NCBI GenBank assembly: GCA_029216955.1
Contig: JANAVB010012075.1
Coordinates: 352,396-416,395, forward strand
Origin: Iris pallida
Taxonomy: Eukaryota; Streptophyta; Magnoliopsida; Asparagales; Iridaceae
DNA: 64,000 bases
Reading direction: 5' to 3'
Under the pieces are notes generated by a model. That model was not told the DNA's origin and did no database searches. It saw only the letters and a list, made by a program, of their open reading frames with translations. This document shows positions 25,955 to 36,219 of this stretch, in pieces (the first letter of the stretch is position 1; each line of letters opens with the position of its first letter). A program made the position numbers and the translations under genes.

Positions 25955-26577
25955 AAAGTGGCAAGATGGAATGAAATGAAAGGAAGGGAGGCTAACCTAC
26001 CTAGAGTGGCTGCCATTAGATGAATTAGGGTTAGGTTTTAGATGTAGATGAGTGGCTAGGGCTTGTCCACCCTATTTCAAGTCTTCCTATTGGTTCAATT
26101 AGTCCTAAGGCTTTCTTTTTCACAAATATCCTAAGGGGTAAATATCCTACTTAGAAATATCTAGATATTGTTAATCTTATCATTTACTAGGTTATCCTAA
26201 TCAAGATTCTTGGCTCAAGGCTAATCTAGATTAGGCTAAAATTCTAGGTCAAGTCTCAACTAAACAATTAGCACATATTTAATTAATATAATTTACAAAT
26301 TCATAAAATTATGAAAATGACCAAAATACCCTTAGGCTAAAAAGTAGTAATATGACATTCTAATCACATGACTAGGCTTCCATGGTCATGGTTAGTCTTT
26401 AGGCTTAACAATTCTAGGGTTACACTAGTTAGCCATCAAACTCACATTTCAATATTTAAATAGTTTTAAATTAACTAAAAATCACTAAAAATCATAACAT
26501 GAGTTAAATCTTGTTATTGATTAATCAAAATTTTAAAAGTTCAAAATTACCCTCATTTAAGAAAAGTGGGTGTTACA
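25955..26577 (-). repeat. Right part of LTR Y (start of the LTR on the minus strand)
   Basis: An AT-rich, non-coding stretch that ends 'gtgggtgttaca'; on the minus strand the LTR would start TGTAACACCC. It interrupts a gag reading frame exactly at this point, so 26577/26578 is an insertion boundary. The predicted target duplication is agtac (26578-26582); its partner lies left of the window. Confidence 0.55.
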
Positions 26578-26855
26578 AGTACTCCTCGTAGCAGGCCTAC
26601 GAGCTCGGCGGGGTCAACTGACACTGGTGGAGCAGCTGGAGGATCCGCGTCAGCAATCGAGAGCGTAGGTCTCAGGGGAATAAGTGCAGCTGCATGCACA
26701 GTGGAGGTATATACAGCACAGGGAGTCTGTGTAACACGAAGATGGGTACTGCACTGCACTTGAGAAGGGTCTGACTGAGCCTGGGTAGGTGTGTTCCCAG
26801 AGGAAAAGACCTCTTCGTCCGCAGGCCCTGAGCGAGTCATCTTTCCTTTCGCCAT
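26578..26855 (-). pseudogene. Gag N-terminal fragment of element X
   Basis: The ATG at 26855 opens a frame starting MAKGKMTRSGPADEEV, with a P/A-rich stretch and 'PAELVGLLRGVLV' just before the break, the usual style of a gypsy gag N-terminus. It lies about 236 bases downstream of the tRNA-Ile-type PBS. The frame runs into the LTR end at 26577 with no stop between, so gag was interrupted by insertion of LTR Y. The remainder is outside the window. Confidence is in 'gag start', not in clade. Confidence 0.6.
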
Positions 26856-27090
26856 CTTCTGAAAGGTTTGGGTACACATACATAGGCAAGGGATCCTAAT
26901 AAATCTATCAGCAAGCAAAAATAGATATTACTATATGTAATTTCGGTCCTATGATGTAATAGGGTGAAAATCATCTAAGTGTTCTAGTTGTTTCTATAGT
27001 CTATTTTTCTAAAGTCTCATCTAAACCTATGTCAAGTTATAAAACTATAGGTTGGTCTCGACTAAGTTGACCAGACCAATTTACAGAACT

Positions 27091-27108
27091 GACCTGCATG
27101 GGCCACCA
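27091..27108 (-). other. PBS of element X, tRNA-Ile type
   Basis: gacctgcatgggccacca on the plus strand, identical over 18 bases to the PBS of the Tekay-type element and LARD-A. It lies 9 nt (27109-27117) from the LTR end 'tgtcacgatcc' at 27118. Confidence 0.75.
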
Positions 27109-27117
27109 CTAAAAACA

Positions 27118-28204
27118 TGTCACGATCCGATCCCAATATATAATGGGTCTAGTCAAATCATGCCAAGCCTGCACCGTTGTGAGACGACGACAGTAAGCTG
27201 TATCAAGCAGTAAAACACAAGCAGTACAAATATCTAACGGAAATAAAAACATTTTATTAAAAATAAAACTGGTCTGAAATGAAAATAATAAGACTGCAAT
27301 AACATAAATTTATTTATTACAATTGTTCGAAAAACAAATAAAGGAAATACAATGACGCCAACTTCTATGGTTCTGGGGTTCCTGGTTCTGGTTCAGCCGA
27401 ATCTGCGGGACCCAAGTCAGGCCCGTAGAAAGAGCAGTAAGCTAGTTCCTCCTCATCGCAATCACCTAAAAATGATGGGTCTCCAGTCAGGAGTGAACAA
27501 GTAACGTATTTCTTCCACATCTAGCATTTCTAAATTAACAATAAATGAAAATGTGAGACAGTTTAAGAAACTTTATATATTTTGTAAATAATAGTAAAGA
27601 CTACAAGCAATATGATCTCAAAGTCAAATATGATGCAATGCTAAGCTAGTATTTTAAGTATATAACATGGCCTGTGATCGGCTGGAATAGAGGCAATATG
27701 TATACTAACGTTTCGGCCGAAACGAATAGTATACGGTACGTCTCAACCCCCAGTGTGGTAGGGGTTAGCGCGTGAGATAGAAGCAAAAATTTTGGCTTTG
27801 GTCACAGACGTTATACTACTCCCCCAAGCAATCCCCGAGTCAATGAGTCAATGGGTCAATAAGTCAATCTAGTAATCCAGCAATCCGTCAATCGATGTGG
27901 AGTCCGAGAGGGATCCACGATGAATCAGTGTCACGATACTATATGAGATCAACTGATGCATACATTTAATTATTAAAGTAAAAATGTAGACATGGAATAG
28001 ATATGAAACTTGTCTTGGATATCTCGCATAGAATATGACGAGTAGCAAGTAACCGCTAGGGCTTAGGGTCCCGAACCTACAGATTCGTAACACCTGGTTA
28101 AGTGACTAGAAAACTACACTCTAACCTATAAAGCAACGCTAAAGATGCTAATTCTAGTCAGGTTGAGAATAACGTAATTTTATTATTAATAAAGAAAATA
28201 TTCT
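27118..28204 (-). repeat. LTR of element X, first segment
   Basis: Starts 'tgtcacgatcc' (the 3' end of the LTR on the minus strand) next to a PBS. It holds no gene. It contains a 35-base near-perfect palindrome (27700-27734) and a short GTCAATGA-type repeat (27838-27895). It is cut at 28204 by the Tat element and resumes at 45543, proved by the ATTCT duplication. It shares only scattered similarity with the LTR at 60575. Confidence 0.7.
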
Positions 28205-29272
28205 TGTAGGAGCGTAAAAAAATGCTTCATAGACTGAGTCAAAGAGATAGAACTTTACACTCAAAATGAGCAGTTTTATGCCAGGGACAAGTCAGCTACT
28301 TTATGCCAGGGACAAGCCGACTACTTTACGCTTGAGACAGGATATCAAATCATGCATTTAATGCAAGTGATAATGACTTTGACATAATGATTTGCTGACA
28401 ACATGCAACACAGAAGTCGAGAGGATCAGATTTTTACCAAGCTCGATACTTGTCGTATGGTGTGCAAAAAAGGCTACTTTATGCTCAATAATTACTTCTT
28501 TTTACGCACGATAGTTATGTGAGCTTTTACGCTCAAGGCTATTGTGGGCGTAAAGTCTATTTGGGCTAGTTTTACGCTCAAGGCTATTTTAGCCACTTTA
28601 CGCTGAGAAGTTTTAATTGTGTTGTTTTTACGCCAGTTGCTACTTTACGCTCGGAGCATATTTTGGGGACGTTTTTACGCCCGATCCTTCCTGACTATTT
28701 TCAAACGTGGTTTATCCACGTGGCTTTCATACCACATTTATTGAAGAACATGTATATGTGCTCCCTATTTTTGTTGGAATAATGGGACGCGTGTCAACAT
28801 ATTCAGTGGGTGACTTCCATCGTGGGTGACAGTTACCAGCGTACAAAACTTAATTTTGTTGCTTTTTACGCACAATGAGTTAAGTCTACAAATAGACTTA
28901 TTTTCTTTATAACAAGGGCATGAAGGGAGACAGAGACATAGGAGAATACATAGAGATCAGAGCCTAGAAACTTTGATTCCCCGAGAGCATTCTTCTTCAA
29001 CCTTTCTTCCAGAACAGAGTGAAGCAAAGCAGGAAAGCATTCGACCTCGCCATCAGTGCCCAAGTGCGTCGATACCTTTCTGGTGACTTAGTTCTTCCAG
29101 TTGTTCATCTTCTAGCAGTGATTTTTATCATCATCGTATGGTCCAAGGAACAAAGTGATCGCCTTCAGATCAGACTTCCATAGCAATACTTCCCAGAACA
29201 ATTTGTACTTCTGGTACTTTTTCTCGTTTTATTTTCAAAAGCCAATTTTTAGGCATTTTGTTAAGTGAAACA
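28205..29272 (+). repeat. 5' LTR of the Tat element
   Basis: 1,068 bases, 'tgtaggagcgt' to 'agtgaaaca'. It is studded with about 14 TTTACGC-type words, many followed by TCAAGGC or CCAGGGACAAG. It differs from the 3' LTR by a 47-base segment (28605-28651) lying between two copies of 'actttacgct'; the 3' LTR has lost it. The TATA position reads TACAAATA (28887-28894). Confidence 0.95.
28887..28894 (+). promoter_or_regulatory. Mutated TATA box of the 5' LTR
   Basis: TACAAATA in the same context ('taagtct...gactta') where the 3' LTR has TATAAATA (45153-45160). A T-to-C change has damaged the 5' LTR core promoter. Confidence 0.65.
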
Positions 29273-29274
29273 AA

Positions 29275-30285
29275 ATGGCGACTCGGCTGGGGACGACCTT
29301 CTCCTCTGACGAGGAGGCAATTGCTCAATACGATGATGTATCGATTGGATCGACAAAGAAGACTCTGGTTGTGCACTTCGACCAGACTGCCTATAAAGAA
29401 ATGCTTCGGACTGGGGGTAGCACTCGCTGCTCCAATGTTCAGAAATCGCGGAAGGTGCAAAAAGTTTGGGTTCCTAAATCCAAAGCATCCTCGGATCTCT
29501 CTACTGTCTCTGCGGGCAAAGGAATCCTTCCTACTCCTGTTGTAGAGACTCCCATCTGTGATGAGGCAGTCTCTACTTCGGTGATATGCCATACGCGTAA
29601 AAACAAGTCTCCCATTTGTAACGTGGCAGACTCTCCAGTATTACGCTTTGGGCGTAAAAATCAGGTTTTACGTCCTGAGCGTAAAAATCAGGTTTTATGT
29701 CCTGGGCATAAAAACGTGTCTCCCGTCTGTGACGTGGCAGACTCCAATGCTTTACGGTCTGAACGTAACAATAAATCTCCCGTCTGTCATGCGGTAGACA
29801 CACAAAATTTATGTTCTACACGTAAAGGAAAATCTCCTGTCTATGACGTGGCAGATACTCATGTTTTGCGCTCTATACGTAAAGGTAAATCTCATGTCTG
29901 TGATAGTGTAGATAAAATTCACAATGATGCTTCTGCATCTAAAGTGAATGTACCTACACGTATGAAGCATAAAAACATAGTTGGTAAAATTTCTGTTTTA
30001 AACCAACAACCTTCTTACACTGCTATACGCAAGGTACCAAACTTATAAATTACATGCAATGAAGATGGAGTCCTTCGTGCTCAAAAATCTCAGGATTTAC
30101 GTGCGCAACTCCAAACACGTAAAAATGTACAGTTTGGTTCTGCAAATGCAGCCAGTAATCTTCTTTATACACAAGGGACTAAACGTTTTTCTACCCCAAA
30201 TGTAATAAAGAAGACTACTTCATCTACTCCTTCTAATTTACGCGAATTGCTAATGCAAAAGCGTAAAATAGACAATCTCCTGTGA
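29275..30285 (+). pseudogene. Extra ORF upstream of gag (ORF1), one internal stop
   Basis: A frame of 336 codons to TGA at 30283-30285, interrupted once by TAA at 30046-30048 and continuing in phase. Its ATG (29275) overlaps the PBS, so the first residues (MATRLGT) are encoded by the primer-binding site. The middle (about residues 105-225) is a degenerate peptide repeat of the type RKxKSPVCDVADS, five or six times. The basic start of each unit is encoded by CGTAAA, the complement of the TTTACG word abundant in the LTR. No known domain is seen. Ogre elements have an ORF in this position of unknown function. A 1-base-overlapping frame begins the gag region. Confidence 0.7.
29276..29294 (+). other. 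PBS of the Tat element, tRNA-Arg-like
   Basis: TGGCGACTCGGCTGGGGAC begins three bases after the LTR. The TGGCGACTC...TGGGGA pattern is that of tRNA-Arg primers used by Ogre/Tat elements; the exact isoacceptor is not established here. Confidence 0.65.
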
Positions 30286-32374
30286 CACTCCCCCAAGAAA
30301 ATTATCATTGTGAGTGTCACCAGATTGTAATTAAATGTTGTTGTTCGGTTTCTAAACGATCAGTTTTTGATCGGTTAAATTTTAATGCGCCTCAACAACA
30401 AGATGATGAGTTGTCATATGCATCAGTCAACATGGCATCTCATACCAACAGAGGACGACGTCCTAGACGGAACACGTCCCAAACTCCAGGTCAACAATAA
30501 TTCAACAGACTTCTTGATTCCTTTGAAGGAGTATATCAGAATACTCGATCAAGAAGACAAAGACAGTTGCAGACTTCTGATTCAGAAGCTGGGGGTACTC
30601 AATCTTTGAGTCTGAAACTGATAGTGTTGATTCATACCTCTATACTAATCCCTCTATATCTTCAAGAGAGGTTGAATCCTACGCTATTGGAGATGAACCA
30701 AAGACATCATCTGGTAATACAGAACAACGTCTCACTGCCGTTGAGCAATCACTGAAAGATATGCTTAACATGATGCAAAGCATGCACCAGATAATAACGG
30801 CTCAACAAACTGCTCAACCGGCAGTGGTAACACCGGTGCAGGTAGCAGCATAAACTCAAGATAGTCAAGGGGCTGATATACCTTTGAATATTCAAGAGCC
30901 TGCTGTTAACCAAAATTCTGCATCTCCAGATCCCGTCATTCCAGAAGATGTACCATCTCCGGTGGGGGTTACGGTACATCCAACAACAATTCAATCAAAT
31001 GTGCTTCCTCAAACCAGTGAAGCTATTCAAGCAGTGCGTGAGCTCAAAGCACAGTTTGAAGTTTTGAAGCACAAGGATCAGCTCCAGAGGTTAGGGATTA
31101 AGCAACCTTATCCTCCTCATTAGAATGATGTACCCTTTCCACCAAAATTTAAGCCACAATCAATGGTGTTGTTTGATGGAAAGGCTTCACCTAGTCAGTA
31201 TATCAATTACTTTGATATTATGATTGTACATCTACAGAAAAATGATGCTCTTCTCACTCGAGTGTTCATTGGGTGCTTGATGGGTTCAGCTTACGACTAG
31301 TATCGTAGTTTACCCAACAATTGCATTTCGTCTTTTGACGAACTTAAGGTAATGTTTCTCTCCCGCTTCTATGAAGGGGGTATGGACATGAACATGTCCT
31401 CCTTAATAGAAATCAAACAAAAGGAAAAAGAAGATACTCGGACGTTCATTGAACATTTTCGACAGGCGACTCTAAAGATGCCTCATGGTATGCCAGATTC
31501 AGCGTTAATTGATACATGCAAGATGAATCTACGACCATCCATTACTGTCTTCACGGGTTCCCAATTCACAGATTGGGCCTCGTTTATTATAGCAGCAGTT
31601 TCTGCCGAGACCAATGGTAGGTTGGCTCGTGAACATAGAATGATCTTTGCCTCAGAGGATAAGGGAAAGAAAGGTAATCCTGGTAATAATTATGGCAATC
31701 GTAATGCGAAAGAAAAGGACACCCTTATGGTTAATCTTTCCAAAAACAAAACGATGCCGAATAATCAGGAGTCCTCTAAGCCAAAAGAAGAATATTCTTT
31801 TGACGAGAGTGATATCCCAGGGATATTCCAATGTCTGGTGAAGAGTGGCAAACTCCAGATCCCGGAGCCAAAGAGGCCTAATGAGGTGAATCTGACTGAC
31901 AATCCCAAATATTGTATCTATCACAGATATATCAATCATCCTACCAGGGCTTATTATGTCCTAAAGAAGAAAATCCAGGAGCTGATTAATGTCAATGCCA
32001 TCTCTTTAACTAATGATGAGCATACGGTCACAACCAATATGGTTTCTCTTCAATTTGGAAATTTTCCTTCTCAATAAATACCAGATAGAATTGTTCCAAT
32101 TTTGAAGGCGACGATGAAGATTGTGAATATCCCGCCTGCCAGGGAAGAAAATAAAGGATTGTTGCCTCTTACATTAAAGAATGGTGAAATTATGTGGGTA
32201 CATCCTGACTTAGTACCTGAAATGGAAGATGAAGGTAAAACTTCAAAATCTAGGAAAGGTAATAAAGTCAAAACCTGCAACATAATTTCTCATGTTATTC
32301 TAGATCCTGATGATTTGGATCATTTATGGGATGACATTCCTTTGGAAGATAGACTGAGAGGATTGAGCATGTGA
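30282..32374 (+). pseudogene. Gag region, multiply interrupted
   Basis: Fragments in order: a leader with a Cys/His-rich start and 'KRSVFDRLNF' (30282-30500), an S/T-rich part, and a coiled region ('EQRLTAVEQSLKDMLNMMQS', about 30740). The gag capsid domain (about 31130-31640) carries 'FDELKVMFLSRFYEGG' and 'EIKQKEKEDTRTFIEHFRQA'. A tail with 'KYCIYHRYINHPT' (about 31905) resembles the half-zinc-finger of Tat gag. Stops are at 30498, 30849, 31120, 31296, 32075 and 32372, with a frameshift near 30600. I recognise the capsid domain with confidence; the exact N-terminus is unclear. Confidence 0.8.
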
Positions 32375-32758
32375 TTTCCAAGTCTGGCTCCTCCTACAAA
32401 GCTCAAGCTTACTCATCAGCAGTGGCTAGCCATGAATAGTATTCCCTTATATAGGGTATAACAAGTTTTCGCTGCTTATGAAAAAGCTCCTGTAGGGATT
32501 TTTCCTCGTATCCCGAATCCTTCTTCTCCTGTAGCTACAGAGACTCCTATTCTTCATTCTCCTGTAGTTACAGAGATCTCTTCTTCTTCCTCTGTTGAAC
32601 TACCTGTTAAAAGTCCGCTGCCCACTCACTTGTACAGTCAGTAATCTATCCTTCTCATGAAGAAGATGGGTTATGACCTTCAAAAGGCAGAAGGTTTGAA
32701 TTATGATAAAGGAATACGACTTCCTTTACAAATTCAAAGTTAAAAATCCACTGTTGGA
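32375..32758 (+). pseudogene. Linker between gag and protease with a G-patch-like segment
   Basis: No open frame, but the phase reads through three TAA stops. The first part is rich in S/P/V ('ETPILHSPVVTEISSSSSV'). At about 32655-32775 a G-patch-like segment reads MGYDLQKAEGLNYDKG ... GLGSEVS. A related segment is repeated after the protease (about 34575-34695). Confidence 0.5.
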
Positions 32759-33754
32759 TTGGGTTCTGAGGTTTCTTATAACAATCCTCGTAAGAAGAAG
32801 GCTAAGGGAAGGAAGACTAAATCCTGCAATATGGTACTTCCTTCTTCTGAGTCTGAAGAAGAAACCTTTGCTGGTACAAGATCTGGGAAAGAGTACCACA
32901 AAGATTATGAGGGATCCTCCAAAGATGCAGAGAATGTTGAAACACCACCAACTCAACCGTCTCCTGTTCCTGCTAAGCCATCTGTGGTTGAAAAGGGGAA
33001 ACAGAAAGCAGTACGCTTTGACGTTCCATTGAAGTCTGCTTCCAGTCAGGGGGTGGTGATGAAACCCTATAAATTTGATATTTTAGCACAGTTAGCCAAT
33101 ACTCCGGCTAGACTATCTATCTTCGAGTTGCTTCGCCTTTCTAAAGAAAGTCGCAAAATCTTGAGTGAAGTTTTGCTGCAAGCTGACTCCTGCTTAGCTC
33201 AACTCAAGACTCCTGATAATATACCAGTGTCATGCCCACACTGTTATAGTGTGATGGAGGTAATTCCTAACATTACCTTTACACAAGAAGATATGCTGTT
33301 GAAGCATAACAAGCATGACAGGCCTTTGTGCTATACTGGGTTTATTGAATCTATTGAAGTTGATAGGATTTATATTGATCCTGGGTCTTCCATTAGCATA
33401 ATTCTTCAAAGTATGCTAAGATCGATGAGGATTCCTACTAGTGACTTGACTTACACTAGTACCACAATCGTTGGATTCAACTCTGGAAAGAGTAAACCAC
33501 TGGGGAAAATTTGTCTAAAAATCCAGATTGGTGATCTTCGAACGATGGCAACATTCTATGTTATTAATTCAGACGTATCCTACAATATCCTTCTTGGAAG
33601 ACCGTGGTTACATGAGCATAACATCGTGCCTTCAACTCTCCACCAATGCTTCAAGTACGTGGATTCCCAAAGGGTCGTAAAGACTGAGTTTGCTGATATC
33701 AATCCTTTCAAGGGTATCGAAGCCTATTTTTCTGATTCAAGGCTCTACAAATAA
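32759..33754 (+). pseudogene. Aspartic protease region
   Basis: A 331-codon frame. The N-terminal half is charged linker. Residues ~195-300 form the Tat-type retropepsin: 'VDRIYIDPGSSISIIL' with the DxGSS catalytic triplet, and 'SYNILLGRPWLHEHNIVPST', the hydrophobic-GRPWLH signature seen before the C-terminus of Tat proteases. The frame ends at a TAA but similarity to the linker continues in phase, so the stop is probably a mutation. Confidence 0.85.
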
Positions 33755-33841
33755 GAACATGTAAAGGAGATATCAGATATGGCTGAAGATCGATCATTTG
33801 CCGAAGATCAGTCTATTAATGAAGATTCACCAGAAGAGTAA

Positions 33842-34531
33842 CCATTGAAAATCAAAGTCAAAGGGCGAATTCAACCCCAATCTGTCAACAATCAACCTCT
33901 GATGATCAAGGTTAAAGGAAGAACTCAAGCTTCATCTGAGGAATCAGTGAATGTTCCTGCTAAAAGTCAAGTTCAACCTCTTGTGATCAAGGTCAAAGGG
34001 CGTACTTTTCGTACGAATGATCTAGAACCACCATTGATCGTCAATCTTGGCAAGTCTATGCAGAAGACGGATGATGGTCCGTTAATGATCAATCTGAAGC
34101 GTAGTAGTCAAATTGTAAATGATGTAAATATTAAACATTTTGTATTTTCTGATATCAATGAAGATTTTCTTTTTGAGTATATGGCTGTCAAATTTGTTGA
34201 AAGAATGACTTTATCTTCGGATAATCAAAGTCATCAATATAAAGATGACATAGATACAGAGGAAACCATATACATTGACAATAAGGAAAATTCTTTTCCT
34301 CTTCATGTCGATGTTGGACCTTATGCTCAAAGGTTCCTAACATCTTCTCCCTATCTTCTTCCTGTAGCCGCTTCATCGCAAGCTTGTGTAACTTATAGAC
34401 GTCACGAGGAATCTTATTTCGTGATTCCGTCTGATAAGAAAAACAAGCATCAAATTGTGTTTGGCCTGGCTAGAAATATCCCTGTTGCTCAGACAGATGA
34501 TTTGAGAGATAGAGATAAAGGAAGAATCTGA
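33842..34531 (+). pseudogene. Linker frame with IKVKGR repeats
   Basis: A 228-codon frame without a recognised domain. It begins with three copies of a 'PLxIKVKGRTQ'-type unit spaced 20-35 residues apart, followed by related 'PLIVNLGKS' and 'PLMINLKRS' units. The rest is acidic. It lies in phase with the protease frame across two TAA stops (33752-33754 and 33839-33841), so it was probably part of one polyprotein. Confidence 0.55.
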
Positions 34532-34573
34532 ATTGACAAATATAGTTAACAATCTCTCAAGATTATCCAGAAT

Positions 34574-35041
34574 ATGGGATATGATTTGAAGACTATGCAA
34601 GCTCTCAATCAAGGCAAGGGTAGACGATTACCATTGTGTGGTGATCCGTTTTATCAGAAAACTCGTCATGGGTTGGGATATGACCCGTCCCATATGTTTA
34701 ATGACGATATTCAAGAAGAATTCTCTTCTAGATCTTCACAATCATCAGATTCGAAAGAAATCCAATTCATCGAATCCGATATATCTCACTCCTTATGTGT
34801 TAGAAGAGGTTATTATGATGAATCTGAACAAATATTCTCAGTAAACATGGTTCAAACTGATGGTAAATCTGAACCATTTGAGAATGATCCTTGGACTCAA
34901 CAGATGGACACTCAATGGGAACTTCGTTTTGAACAGCGACAGCCACCTACAGAGGATGAGATTGTCCAGATTGATGTTGGAGATGGAACTACGTCCAAAC
35001 CAATATTCATCAGTAAAAACCTTTCTGAAGATGAAAATTAA
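34574..35041 (+). pseudogene. Linker frame with second G-patch-like segment
   Basis: 155 codons. It starts with MGYDLKTMQALNQGKGRR ... RHGLGYDPS, a G-patch-like pattern with regularly spaced glycines, similar to the one before the protease. The C-terminal part is acidic and ends in a TAA, after which RT begins in phase. G-patch-like motifs in this position are typical of Tat polyproteins; the function is not known. Confidence 0.6.
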
Positions 35042-36219
35042 GAGTTGATAAAACTGATCAAAGAATATATTGATATTTTTGCATGGAGTTATGAGGATAT
35101 GCCAGGTCTAGATCCTAAAGTTGCTACTCATAAACTCAATATTCTTCCTAATGCCAAGCCTGTAAAACAACAGCAACGACATTTTCGACCAGATATGATG
35201 GATGCAATTGAGGCGGAAGTCAAAAAGCTGATCACATGTGGCTTTGTTCGTGAAGAATAACACCCCGATTGGGTTGCCAATATTGTTCCTGTTATGAAAA
35301 AAATAGAAAAGTCCGAGTTTACATAGATTTTCGAGATCTTAATGCAGCTTATCCAAAGGATGAATTTCCACTTCCGATTACCGACGTCATGATAGACAAT
35401 ACATGCGGTTTTGAACATATGTCTTTCATGGATGGATTCTCAGGATATAATCAAATTAAGATGCATCCAGAAGATGAGAAGCATACTGCTTTTCGTACAC
35501 CCCTTGGGGTTTACTGCTATACAGTTATGCCATTTGGTCTTAAAAATACCGGTGCCACGTATCAACGGGCTATGAGCAACATCTTTCAAGAACATCTACG
35601 GAAGACAGTTGAATGTTACGTAGATGACATTTCTGTCAAGAGTCGATCAAAAGATGATCACATTCAAGACTTGAAGACAGTATTCGATTTGATGCGTCAA
35701 CATCAATTGAAAATGAACCCTACTAAGTCTTTTTTGGGGGTTTCCAGTGGCAAATTTTTAGGATTTGTCATTACTTCTAAGGGTATCCATGTTGATCCTG
35801 ATAAGGTTAAAGCAATTCTTGAAATGCGTCCTCCTCGTAATCTAAAAGAACTCCATGGCTTTCAGGGTCGCATTGCTTATATCAGGAGATTTATATCCAA
35901 TCTCTCTGGGAGATGTCAACCTTTCTCCCGTCTATTAAAGAAAGGTGTATCATTTGTTTGGGATGAAGTATGTCAGAAAGCTTTCAATAACATCAAGCAA
36001 TACCTTACAAATCCACCTGTTCTGGTACCACCAGTGGTAGGAAGACCATTTTTGCTATATGTTGGAGCCTTAGATTATTCACTTGGTGCTCTTCTTGCAC
36101 AGAAAAGTGATATGGGTCATGAACAAGCAATTTATTATCTCAGCCGAATGATGGTCGGAGCTGAACACAGGTATACTCCTATAGAAAAGGAATGTTTGGC
36201 TTTAGTTTTTGCAGTCTAA
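35042..36219 (+). pseudogene. Reverse transcriptase and start of RNase H
   Basis: RT of the Tat type in two pieces. 35045-35260 has 'IFAWSYEDMPGLDPKVATHK' and 'AEVKKLITCGFVREE'. After a TAA and a one-base shift near 35300, 35269-36219 continues with 'VYIDFRDLNAAYPKDEFPLP', 'FMDGFSGYNQIKM' and the catalytic YVDDISVKS (about residue 117). The connection domain and the first RNase H ('FLLYVGALDYSLGALL') follow. In RNase H the first catalytic position reads VGALDYS, where an aspartate precedes the Ala in most relatives, so it may be inactive. It ends with a TAA at 36217-36219, in phase with the next frame. Confidence 0.93.
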
